From: DAMBHY01 sp032068765
GTDB lineage: Bacteria > Bacteroidota > Bacteroidia > Bacteroidales > Dysgonomonadaceae
NCBI GenBank assembly: GCA_032068765.1
Contig: DAMBHY010000030.1
Coordinates: forward strand, 1 to 8,275
Direction of reading: 5' to 3'
DNA: 8,275 bases
In this document: in pieces, positions 1-5,738 of the stretch
Numbering within the stretch: position 1 is the stretch's first letter
How the letters are laid out: the number at the start of each line of letters is the position of its first letter
Translations under genes and position numbers: made by a program
The notes under the pieces: model-generated
What the model saw: only the letters and a program-made list of their open reading frames with translations
Databases searched by the model: none
What the model was told of the DNA's origin: nothing

Positions 1-63
1 CTTTCTTTCATAACGTTCTTTTTTTAGTGTAACGCTATTTTAGGACGAGACAATTTATTGATT

Positions 64-99
64 AAAAAAAAGACACTCAAATGAATTTGAAAGTCTTTT
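64..99 (-). terminator. Rho-independent-type terminator of the TraB/GumN gene
   Basis: An inverted repeat pairs 68-82 with 85-99: a 7-bp outer stem (AAAAGAC/GTCTTTT), two mismatches, then a 6-bp inner stem (TCAAAT/ATTTGA) around a 2-nt centre. On the minus strand the hairpin is followed by a run of eight T (the A run at 64-71). It lies about 25 nt past the stop codon of the minus-strand gene, where a terminator is expected. The stem is AT-rich and imperfect, so strength is uncertain. Confidence 0.7.
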
Positions 100-124
100 G
101 TAAAATCTATTATTTTTGTATCGA

Positions 125-1024
125 TTATTCTACTGGATCAACCGTGTATCCTGTTTTTATTAATGAGTTTAAAAGCCCTGTTTCACCTACTAAATGACCG
201 CATCCTACTGCAATAAAAGATGATTTTTCTTTTATAATATCGGGGATGACTTTTATCCATTTTTCGTTTCGATATTTCATCAATATGTCCTTTTCGTTTT
301 GAGCCGTAGGGCAAGGGTTATCGGGATTTTCATTTTCAAACGTCTGGCGAAGACTTTCCAAATCAAAGTTTTTGTACGAGGTGTTGAATACGTCCATTTG
401 TTTCTTTAGATAGTCAGGATTTTTGATTAAGCACATCAAACCTTCCAACTGTTTGTCCAAAGGTCTAACATTTAACAGTGCTGTTATCTGATCTTCTATG
501 CTTTCCAACCCTTTGATAGGTTTTGAATGCTTTTGGGCTTCCTCCTGAAAGTATTCATCGAGACTCATGTCATTCCCAAGTTCGGGATAGAATTTTTTAT
601 AAAGTGTAATTGAAATAAGCGTACTCAATGCTGCTGGTTTCACTCTTTCTAGCTGTTTAAAATCTGCACCAAGATTTTGTTTGACGAAATCCGAAAGAAA
701 TTTGTATTCGTCGGTACTTAGAGATTTTTGGTAAGAAAAATCTGCCGGACTCATTGAGTTCTCACTCATTTTTTTTTGAATTTCCTCTTTATTAGACATA
801 TCTACTTCACCCACCACTTGTTGGGTGTTTTTTAAAACCTCATTCAAACCTTTAACTTCTTTCAAAAAACTTAACGGAATGAGATGATGTGTTCCGAAAA
901 TATATGATGGTTGACTTAATCCATTTCCTGAAATTTTCCATAGCAAACAATTTTTTGTTTGTGCTTTGATGGAAAATATACCAACAGAAAGTACGACAAT
1001 TAAAATTAATCTATTTAGTTTCAT
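125..1024 (-). CDS. TraB/GumN family (Tiki-like) exported protein
   Basis: This is a 299-residue protein of the TraB/GumN (COG3735) family, related to the animal Tiki metalloproteases. Residues 1-22 form a Sec signal peptide (hydrophobic 6-19, likely cleavage after KAQ or KA), so the mature protein should be periplasmic or surface-exposed. The family's two GX2H motifs are both visible: G44-T-H-H47 near the N-terminus and G274-C-G-H277 near the C-terminus. A conserved acidic GEVD motif contains E73. These are the residues proposed to bind metal and catalyse hydrolysis in Tiki-type enzymes. The length is usual for the family. It follows the small membrane-protein gene by only 6 nt, so the two are probably co-transcribed, and a hairpin terminator lies downstream. 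Family membership is clear; the substrate is unknown, and protease activity is inferred from homology only. Confidence 0.9.
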   Translation of the reverse strand: MKLNRLILIVVLSVGIFSIKAQTKNCLLWKISGNGLSQPSYIFGTHHLIPLSFLKEVKGLNEVLKNTQQVVGEVDMSNKEEIQKKMSENSMSPADFSYQKSLSTDEYKFLSDFVKQNLGADFKQLERVKPAALSTLISITLYKKFYPELGNDMSLDEYFQEEAQKHSKPIKGLESIEDQITALLNVRPLDKQLEGLMCLIKNPDYLKKQMDVFNTSYKNFDLESLRQTFENENPDNPCPTAQNEKDILMKYRNEKWIKVIPDIIKEKSSFIAVGCGHLVGETGLLNSLIKTGYTVDPVE

Positions 1025-1030
1025 AATGCA

Positions 1031-1345
1031 CTAATCAATAATTTCAACTACATGTGGTTTTTCTTTATTGTCTAACTCTTTGCCTACACCAAATACATCA
1101 AATAATATAAAGAAAATGGTGAAGGAAGGAAACGCGTCTGTCATAGGAAGAATTTCTTCTATGAAAGTGATGAGCGAAGTGTATTTACCTTTTTTTTCTC
1201 CAAACATTTTGTAACTGACTGAAGCCGCAATAGGTGCCCAAACAATATCTAATAATCCACCAACAACAGGAATTGCGGCAGACATCATACCAATTGCATC
1301 CATCAAAATACATTTACCTAATTTGGCGAATTTTTCATTTTTCAT
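1031..1345 (-). CDS. conserved-looking small membrane protein, function unknown
   Basis: This is a 104-residue protein that I cannot assign to a named family. It has a short basic N-terminus (residues 1-11), then a long hydrophobic stretch from about 15 to 47 containing a proline-glycine kink (AIPVVGG) and the motif DIVWAPIAA. A charged loop (about 49-57) follows, then an EE-containing segment (FIEEILPMTD, 61-70), a second hydrophobic segment (about 73-88), and a charged tail. Two membrane-embedded segments are plausible. The pattern of glycines, prolines and acidic residues looks like a constrained family rather than a chance frame, and I have the impression of similar short uncharacterised proteins in Bacteroidota. 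It starts at the only suitable ATG and lies 6 nt upstream of the TraB/GumN gene, so they form a two-gene unit. No convincing consensus promoter is seen upstream, only a partial TTATTATTTG-like match on the minus strand. Confidence 0.8.
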   Translation of the reverse strand: MKNEKFAKLGKCILMDAIGMMSAAIPVVGGLLDIVWAPIAASVSYKMFGEKKGKYTSLITFIEEILPMTDAFPSFTIFFILFDVFGVGKELDNKEKPHVVEIID

Positions 1346-1404
1346 TTAAGTGATGTTTTAAAGTGAATAAACAAATAATAAGACTTCAACTGTACAAATA
1401 GTTT

Positions 1405-1438
1405 AAAAAAATCCCTTATAATTTTATAAGGGATTTTT
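1405..1438 (-). terminator. strong terminator hairpin of the ferritin gene
   Basis: A perfect 14-bp inverted repeat pairs 1407-1420 with 1425-1438 around the 4-nt loop ATTT; its core is TCCCTTATA/TATAAGGGA. Read on the minus strand, the stem ends in a T run (the A run at 1405-1411). It begins 5 nt after the ferritin stop codon, so it is the ferritin terminator. It also separates ferritin from the downstream membrane-protein/TraB unit. Its near symmetry, with T5 on the other side, would let it act on the plus strand, but no plus-strand gene reads into it. Confidence 0.9.
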
Positions 1439-1443
1439 ATGTT

Positions 1444-1962
1444 TTAAACGCCTGCAGCAGCAGTAGGAGGTGTATATGCTCTTGAGGACAAGTCTTTATC
1501 CATCATATATATTCCCATGCCATTATTGCCAATTAATTTTAAAGCATCAATCATGCTCTGGGCGTTATCTTCTTCTTCTACTTGCTCTTTTACAAACCAT
1601 TGTAGCATATTTTCTGTTGCAAAATCTTTTTCTTCACGAGCCATAGCTACAAGATTATTAATTAAGCTTGTAACTTCTCTTTCGTGGTTCAACGTATCTT
1701 CAAATGCTTCTAAAGGAGAATTCCAAGAGGTTTTTACATCTTTAATTGGCTTTAATTCCACCTTATTTCCTTTGGAAATCAAATAATTAATAAACATTAG
1801 AGCGTGGTCTTGCTCTTCTTGAAACTGAACCTTGAACCAGTTGCCGATACCCGGCATTGCATTGCTTTCAAAATGTGCCGACATTGATAAATACAAATAT
1901 GCAGACCAAAATTCTGCGTTTATTTGCTCATTTAAAGCTCTTTCTAAATTTTCACTAAGCAT
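1444..1962 (-). CDS. ftnA: bacterial non-haem ferritin
   Basis: This 172-residue ferritin is the four-helix subunit of the 24-mer cage that oxidises Fe(II) and stores it as a ferric mineral in the cytoplasm. The ferroxidase centre residues sit at the same numbering as in E. coli FtnA: E17, E50, H53 (motif EEQDHA), E94, Q127 and E130, with the adjacent Y24 conserved. The acidic cluster EQVEEED (126-132) is typical of prokaryotic ferritins. There is no haem-binding bacterioferritin Met at the usual place, and the AREEKDFATENMLQWFVKEQ-type segment favours ferritin over bacterioferritin. The length is normal; the C-terminal tail (PPTAAAGV) is slightly longer and low in complexity. The start gives the expected MLSENLERALNEQ N-terminus. 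The gene stands alone between its own terminator and that of the peroxiredoxin gene. A perfect inverted repeat 28 nt upstream of the start may be an operator. Confidence 0.97.
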   Translation of the reverse strand: MLSENLERALNEQINAEFWSAYLYLSMSAHFESNAMPGIGNWFKVQFQEEQDHALMFINYLISKGNKVELKPIKDVKTSWNSPLEAFEDTLNHEREVTSLINNLVAMAREEKDFATENMLQWFVKEQVEEEDNAQSMIDALKLIGNNGMGIYMMDKDLSSRAYTPPTAAAGV

Positions 1963-1989
1963 AAATATATATTTTTAAATTAATGAGTA

Positions 1990-2011
1990 TTTGTTATTCA
2001 TACATAACAAA
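1990..2011. promoter_or_regulatory. candidate operator: 8-6-8 inverted repeat upstream of ferritin
   Basis: TTTGTTAT at 1990-1997 and its exact reverse complement ATAACAAA at 2004-2011 flank a 6-nt spacer. The right arm overlaps the sequence TTTCTTTG on the minus strand (2014-2007), an imperfect TAnnTTTG -7 element. The repeat therefore covers the predicted start of transcription, 28 nt upstream of the ferritin ATG. This is where a repressor site would sit, and iron or peroxide control of ferritin is common. The regulator is not identifiable from the sequence. It could instead be a short hairpin in the 5' leader. Confidence 0.4.
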
Positions 2012-2029
2012 GAAAATATGGAAATGTTG

Positions 2030-2068
2030 AAAAAAATTTCCCCTTGACAATAAAGTCGAAGGGGAAAT
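2030..2068 (-). terminator. terminator of the peroxiredoxin gene
   Basis: The arm at 2036-2048 (ATTTCCCCTTGAC) pairs with 2055-2068 around the loop AATAAA, with a single bulged G at 2058. On the minus strand the hairpin is followed by a seven-T run (A run at 2030-2036). It lies about 40 nt past the peroxiredoxin stop and upstream of the ferritin promoter region, separating the two transcripts. Confidence 0.85.
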
Positions 2069-2109
2069 CACTAACAACAATCTAAAAACAAAAATTATGA
2101 AAAAGTATT

Positions 2110-2745
2110 TTATTCTTTATCAGATAAATATTCTGCTATACCCTCATGGGTCGCCTGCAGTCCTTTATCTCCTTTATGCCAGTCTGCAGGGCAAACCTCG
2201 CCATAAACTTCTGTAAATTGAAGCGCATCTATTACACGCAAAATTTCTTCCACACTTCGTCCTAACGGCATGTCATTTACCACTTGATGTCTTACAATAC
2301 CTTGTTTGTCGATCAAAAATAATCCTCTGTAAGCTTCAGGTGATCCCACAAAAACAGGATTGCCAAATTCATCATTATCAAAATCACCTGCTAATACATC
2401 AAACATCATTGAAATAGTGAGAGAATGATCTGATACCACAGGATAAGTAATTCCCTGAATACCTCCTTCATTTTTTGGAGTTTGTAACCATTTCCAATGC
2501 GAATTAATGGAATCTGTAGACACCGCTACTACTGCAGTATCACGATTTTCAAATTCTGCAAGACTATTCTGAAATGCATGTAATTCTGTAGGACAAACAA
2601 ATGTGAAGTCAGCAGGATAAAAGAATATTACAACATATTTTTTTCCTAAATACTGATCTAGTGAAAAACTATTATCAATCTCGGTACCATTAATCATTGC
2701 TGGTGCCCAAAAAACAGGAGCTCTTTTTCCTATTAATACTGCCAT
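2110..2745 (-). CDS. typical 2-Cys peroxiredoxin (AhpC/TSA family)
   Basis: This is a 211-residue cytoplasmic thiol peroxidase that reduces hydrogen peroxide and organic hydroperoxides. The peroxidatic cysteine is C51 in FTFVCPTE, with T48 and the helper arginine R140 (AYRGLFLID). The resolving cysteine is C185 in GEVCPADW, which places it in the typical 2-Cys (Prx1/AhpC) class. The segment GGIQGITYP (94-102) replaces the GGLG motif, and the C-terminus ends AEYLSDKE without a clear YF motif, so the enzyme is probably of the peroxide-robust kind. Between the FDVLAG region and R140 it carries about a dozen more residues (GDFDNDEFGNPVFVGSPEA region) than canonical Prx1/AhpC sequences. No AhpF or thioredoxin reductase partner is in the window. 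A perfect TAnnTTTG element lies upstream, overlapped by a palindrome, and a terminator lies downstream. Confidence 0.95.
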   Translation of the reverse strand: MAVLIGKRAPVFWAPAMINGTEIDNSFSLDQYLGKKYVVIFFYPADFTFVCPTELHAFQNSLAEFENRDTAVVAVSTDSINSHWKWLQTPKNEGGIQGITYPVVSDHSLTISMMFDVLAGDFDNDEFGNPVFVGSPEAYRGLFLIDKQGIVRHQVVNDMPLGRSVEEILRVIDALQFTEVYGEVCPADWHKGDKGLQATHEGIAEYLSDKE

Positions 2746-2767
2746 ATTAAGTTGATTTTATTTTTTA

Positions 2768-2784
2768 ATATATTCCAAATATAT
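2768..2784. promoter_or_regulatory. candidate operator palindrome over the peroxiredoxin promoter
   Basis: ATATATT (2768-2774) and AATATAT (2778-2784) form a 7-3-7 perfect inverted repeat that covers the -7 element. Peroxide-responsive control of peroxiredoxins is common, and the position would suit a repressor. The arms are pure A/T in an A/T-rich intergenic region, so chance occurrence is quite possible and the call is weak. Confidence 0.25.
2776..2783 (-). promoter_or_regulatory. -7 promoter element of the peroxiredoxin gene
   Basis: CAAATATA on the plus strand reads TATATTTG on the minus strand, a perfect TAnnTTTG Bacteroidetes -7 element 30 nt upstream of the peroxiredoxin ATG. No TTG -33 motif is seen at the usual 17-23 nt spacing. 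Transcription would start near 2770, giving a leader of about 25 nt. Confidence 0.55.
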
Positions 2785-2892
2785 AATAAAATTCTTATAT
2801 GGTAAAATTTATATCAAACAATAACCTATAAATATTATCTATAAGTAAATGCTTTTCAAAGACTATATTTTTAATGATTAATCCATGATATA

Positions 2893-2925
2893 TTGATAAT
2901 TATTTTTAAAAAAGTAGTATTTTTG
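2893..2925 (+). promoter_or_regulatory. guaB promoter
   Basis: TATTTTTG at 2918-2925 is a perfect match to the TAnnTTTG -7 element. TTG at 2893-2895 lies 22 nt upstream, within the 17-23 nt spacing described for Bacteroidetes/Flavobacterium promoters. Transcription should start near 2932, leaving a leader of about 20 nt before the guaB ATG at 2955. Confidence 0.65.
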
Positions 2926-2954
2926 CATGCAATAAAAAAGAAAGGTTATTAACT

Positions 2955-4433
2955 ATGTCATTTATTGCAGATAAAGTTGTGATGGAAGGGTTAACTTTCG
3001 ACGATTTGTTGTTGGTGCCCTCTTATTCCGAAGTTCTTCCCCGTAATGTAGATCTCTCTACACAGTTTTCACGAAATATTTCTCTTAACATACCTATGGT
3101 TTCCGCCGCAATGGATACGGTTACGGAAACTACTATGGCAATTGCTATCGCACGCGAAGGCGGTATTGGAGTGATACATAAAAATATGACCATTGATGCA
3201 CAGGCAAAGCAGGTAAAAGCTGTTAAACGTGCTGAAAATGGGATGATTAGTAATCCTATTAGTATAAGTCCTGATAAAACTGTTTCTGATGCATTGGGAA
3301 TGATGTCGGAGTTCAAAATTGGTGGAATACCCGTTGTCGATGAAAATAATCGTCTTTTGGGTATTGTAACCAATAGAGATTTACGTTTTGAGCGTGCGAT
3401 GAACAGAAAGATTGGGGATGTAATGACTAAAGAAAATTTAATTACTACACAACAATCTACTGATTTGGAAGCTGCTGCAGAAATTCTTCAACAATATAAG
3501 ATTGAAAAACTTCCTGTTGTTGATTCGGAAAATAAACTGATTGGTTTAATAACTTACAAGGATATCACCAAAGCAAAAGATAAACCTTTTGCGTGCAAAG
3601 ACGAACTAGGTCGTTTACGTGTTGCTGCAGGAATAGGTGTTACTTTTGATTCCATTGAGCGTGCGACGGCATTGGTTGAGGCTGGTGTTGATGCAATTGT
3701 AATAGATACAGCCCATGGACACTCAAAAGGTGTTGCTGATATGTTGAAGAAAGTAAAATCAACTTTTCCTGATATCGATGTAGTTGTTGGTAACATAGCT
3801 ACTGCTGAAGCCGCAAGATTTTTAGTTGATGCTGGTGCTGATGCTGTTAAAGTAGGTATTGGTCCGGGTTCAATTTGTACAACGCGTGTTATTGCCGGTG
3901 TTGGAGTTCCTCAAATTTCTGCTATTTATGAAGTTTCCAAAGCTTTAAAATCTACTGGAGTACCTTTGATTGCAGATGGAGGATTGAGATATTCAGGAGA
4001 TATCGTTAAAGCATTGGCTGCTGGTGGCTCATCTGTTATGATGGGTTCTTTACTTGCAGGAACTGAAGAATCTCCCGGAGAAACAGTTATTTTTAATGGG
4101 CGTAAATTCAAAACATATCGTGGGATGGGTTCTTTATCTGCTATGCAGAAAGGTTCTAAGGACAGATATTTCCAAGATGTTGAAGATGATATCAAGAAAT
4201 TGGTGCCGGAAGGCATTGAAGCTCGTGTTCCGTTTAAAGGAACAATTCAGGAGGTTATTTATCAGATGGTTGGTGGTCTTCGCGCAGGTATGGGATATTG
4301 CGGAGCTGCTAATATCGAAAAACTTCACGAGGCTAAATTTACACGAATAACCGGTGCCGGTTATGCAGAAAGTCATCCACATGGTGTAATGATTACGCGC
4401 GAAGCTCCAAATTATAGTAAAGGAACTGAATAA
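2955..4433 (+). CDS. guaB: inosine-5'-monophosphate dehydrogenase
   Basis: This cytoplasmic, usually tetrameric enzyme oxidises IMP to XMP with NAD+, the committed step of guanine nucleotide synthesis. At 492 residues it matches the family length. The N-terminal part of the (beta/alpha)8 barrel includes VSAAMDTVTE and GGIGVIHKN. It is interrupted by a CBS pair (about 97-150 and 153-206), the regulatory Bateman module. The barrel resumes with DTAHGHS and VVGNIATAEAA. The catalytic loop GIGPGSICTTR holds the nucleophile C308 and the monovalent-cation site. The mobile flap contains the Arg-Tyr dyad R404-Y405 (KDRYFQ), followed by EGIEARVPFKG and GGLRAGMGYCGA. All key residues are present. The ATG chosen gives the usual short N-terminus before the VMEGLTFDDLLLVP motif. 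The gene is flanked by its own promoter and terminator, so it is probably monocistronic; guaA is not in the window. Confidence 0.98.
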   Translation: MSFIADKVVMEGLTFDDLLLVPSYSEVLPRNVDLSTQFSRNISLNIPMVSAAMDTVTETTMAIAIAREGGIGVIHKNMTIDAQAKQVKAVKRAENGMISNPISISPDKTVSDALGMMSEFKIGGIPVVDENNRLLGIVTNRDLRFERAMNRKIGDVMTKENLITTQQSTDLEAAAEILQQYKIEKLPVVDSENKLIGLITYKDITKAKDKPFACKDELGRLRVAAGIGVTFDSIERATALVEAGVDAIVIDTAHGHSKGVADMLKKVKSTFPDIDVVVGNIATAEAARFLVDAGADAVKVGIGPGSICTTRVIAGVGVPQISAIYEVSKALKSTGVPLIADGGLRYSGDIVKALAAGGSSVMMGSLLAGTEESPGETVIFNGRKFKTYRGMGSLSAMQKGSKDRYFQDVEDDIKKLVPEGIEARVPFKGTIQEVIYQMVGGLRAGMGYCGAANIEKLHEAKFTRITGAGYAESHPHGVMITREAPNYSKGTE

Positions 4434-4450
4434 AAACACACACATTTATG

Positions 4451-4486
4451 AAAAGACTGTCGTTTTATTTTTCGACAGTCTTTTTT
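4451..4486 (+). terminator. guaB terminator
   Basis: A perfect 12-bp stem (AAAAGACTGTCG at 4451-4462 with CGACAGTCTTTT at 4473-4484) encloses a 10-nt T-rich loop and runs into six T (4481-4486). It begins 17 nt past the guaB stop codon. This is a canonical intrinsic terminator, separating guaB from the next operon. Confidence 0.92.
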
Positions 4487-4533
4487 ATGCATTTCTTAGT
4501 AATTCATAAAAATGAAGTAATTTAGTAATACAT

Positions 4534-4541
4534 TAATTTTG
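4534..4541 (+). promoter_or_regulatory. -7 element of the muropeptide operon
   Basis: TAATTTTG is a perfect TAnnTTTG match only 12 nt upstream of the ATG at 4554. Transcription would start about 5 nt before the start codon, giving an almost leaderless mRNA. No TTG -33 motif lies at normal spacing, so either the promoter is weak or depends on an activator, or this match is not the real start site. Confidence 0.45.
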
Positions 4542-4553
4542 TAGATTATAAAA

Positions 4554-5732
4554 ATGAACAGACTAAAATTTATTCTTTTTTTTTGTTTAATAATTCCTCA
4601 CGTGATGTCTCAAACACAAGAAATCCAATCTATCTTGCATAACATACAACGCCAATATGCACCGGATAAGCGTACTGAAATTTTTGAAGTAGAAGTTGTT
4701 CGAGAAAACAACAATTTTGTTTTAAAAGGTAAAACTACGAGCATTAATGCTGAAAAAACTTTAAAGGAGAAGTTTAAAAATATTTCCGTTCCATTAAAGA
4801 TTGATGTTGAACTTCTGCCATCAAAAAGTTTGGGAGAAAAAAACTGGGGAATAGTTTATACTTCTGTTGCAACAATGCGATCTGCACCAAGATTTTCATC
4901 AGAAATGGTAACGCAAGCGTTATTGGGTATGCCTTTGAGAATTTTGGAAAAAGATGGTGACTGGTACCGCGTGCAAACTTCCGATAAATACATTGGTTGG
5001 ATGAAAGGTTCGGTTGCTTTATTTGATAGAAATGGATTAAACAAATATCTTACATCTCCAAGAATTATCATCAATAGCATGGCTTCTCAATCTTATGATA
5101 AGGCGGATGAAAATTCACAGCCTGTTTCAGATATTGTTTTGGGAAATATGTTTGAGGTGTTAAACTCAAGTGACAATTTTTATTATGTAAAATATTCTGA
5201 TGGACGAAATGCATATATAAAAAAGAATGATGCACTTTTGTTGAATGAATGGCATAAGAAAATTTCAAAAAATGGAAACGACATTGTAAAAACCGCATAC
5301 AGATTTCTCGGTCTACCATATACTTGGGGAGGAACTTCCTCTAAAGGCGTTGATTGTAGTGGATTTACGAAATCGGTTTATCTAATACATGGAATTATTC
5401 TGGAGCGAGACGCTTCACAGCAGGTAAAATATGGAAAGCTGATTGATGATAAAGGCGATTTCTCAAATGCTCAGCCCGGTGATTTGGTGTTTTTTGGAGA
5501 AAAACCTACCGATGAAAATCCTAAAGAACGCATAATTCATGTAGGAATTTATATCGGCAACCAACGTTTTATTCATTCGTTGGATTATGTGAAAATTGGT
5601 AGTTTTAATCCAAAGGATGCGCTTTACGATGCATACAATACAGGTCGCTATTTGCGCACAAAACGTGTGTTAGGTGAAAAAAACGGAGCACTGAACTACG
5701 ACATCTTTGAAAACGATTTTTACAAAAAATAA
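4554..5732 (+). CDS. ykfC: exported SH3b-NlpC/P60 endopeptidase, YkfC-like
   Basis: This is a 392-residue cell-wall peptidase. Residues 1-19 form a Sec signal peptide (cleavage probably after VMS, before QTQ). There is no lipobox, so a soluble periplasmic enzyme is likely. A short alpha/beta region (about 22-90; BON-like in appearance, an inference) precedes two bacterial SH3 domains (about 99-158 with TSVATMRSAP and GDWYRVQ; about 170-230) and an NlpC/P60 domain (240-375). The catalytic triad is visible: C268 (VDCSGF), H329 (IIHVGIYIG) and H341 (FIHSLDY). This SH3b-SH3b-NlpC layout is that of YkfC, a gamma-D-glutamyl-L-diamino acid endopeptidase that cuts stem peptides after D-Glu and needs a free N-terminal L-Ala. 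The next gene, a dipeptide epimerase 6 nt downstream, uses the L-Ala-D-Glu this enzyme would release, which supports the specificity call. The symbol follows the Bacillus gene. Confidence 0.88.
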   Translation: MNRLKFILFFCLIIPHVMSQTQEIQSILHNIQRQYAPDKRTEIFEVEVVRENNNFVLKGKTTSINAEKTLKEKFKNISVPLKIDVELLPSKSLGEKNWGIVYTSVATMRSAPRFSSEMVTQALLGMPLRILEKDGDWYRVQTSDKYIGWMKGSVALFDRNGLNKYLTSPRIIINSMASQSYDKADENSQPVSDIVLGNMFEVLNSSDNFYYVKYSDGRNAYIKKNDALLLNEWHKKISKNGNDIVKTAYRFLGLPYTWGGTSSKGVDCSGFTKSVYLIHGIILERDASQQVKYGKLIDDKGDFSNAQPGDLVFFGEKPTDENPKERIIHVGIYIGNQRFIHSLDYVKIGSFNPKDALYDAYNTGRYLRTKRVLGEKNGALNYDIFENDFYKK

Positions 5733-5738
5733 AAAGTT

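Noticed and set aside
1517..1786. 89-codon plus-strand frame antisense to ferritin
   Set aside because: Lies wholly inside the ferritin gene; Ser/Leu/Phe-rich composition is expected from reading a coding strand backwards.
2818..2850. Repeated CTATAA motifs in the guaB/peroxiredoxin intergenic region as a possible operator
   Set aside because: Only two short A/T-rich direct repeats without clear spacing to either promoter; expected by chance at this composition.
2945..2953. GTTATTAAC palindrome just before the guaB ATG
   Set aside because: A 4-1-4 A/T-rich palindrome is too short to call a regulatory site.
3023..3373. 116-codon minus-strand frame inside guaB
   Set aside because: Antisense shadow of the guaB N-terminal half; hydrophobic look comes from complementing conserved barrel codons.
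4054..4350. 98-codon plus-strand frame inside guaB
   Set aside because: Alternative frame of a strongly conserved gene with no domain or start context.
5071..5319. 82-codon minus-strand frame inside the NlpC/P60 gene
   Set aside because: Antisense shadow, rich in H, C, F and Y, with no family features.
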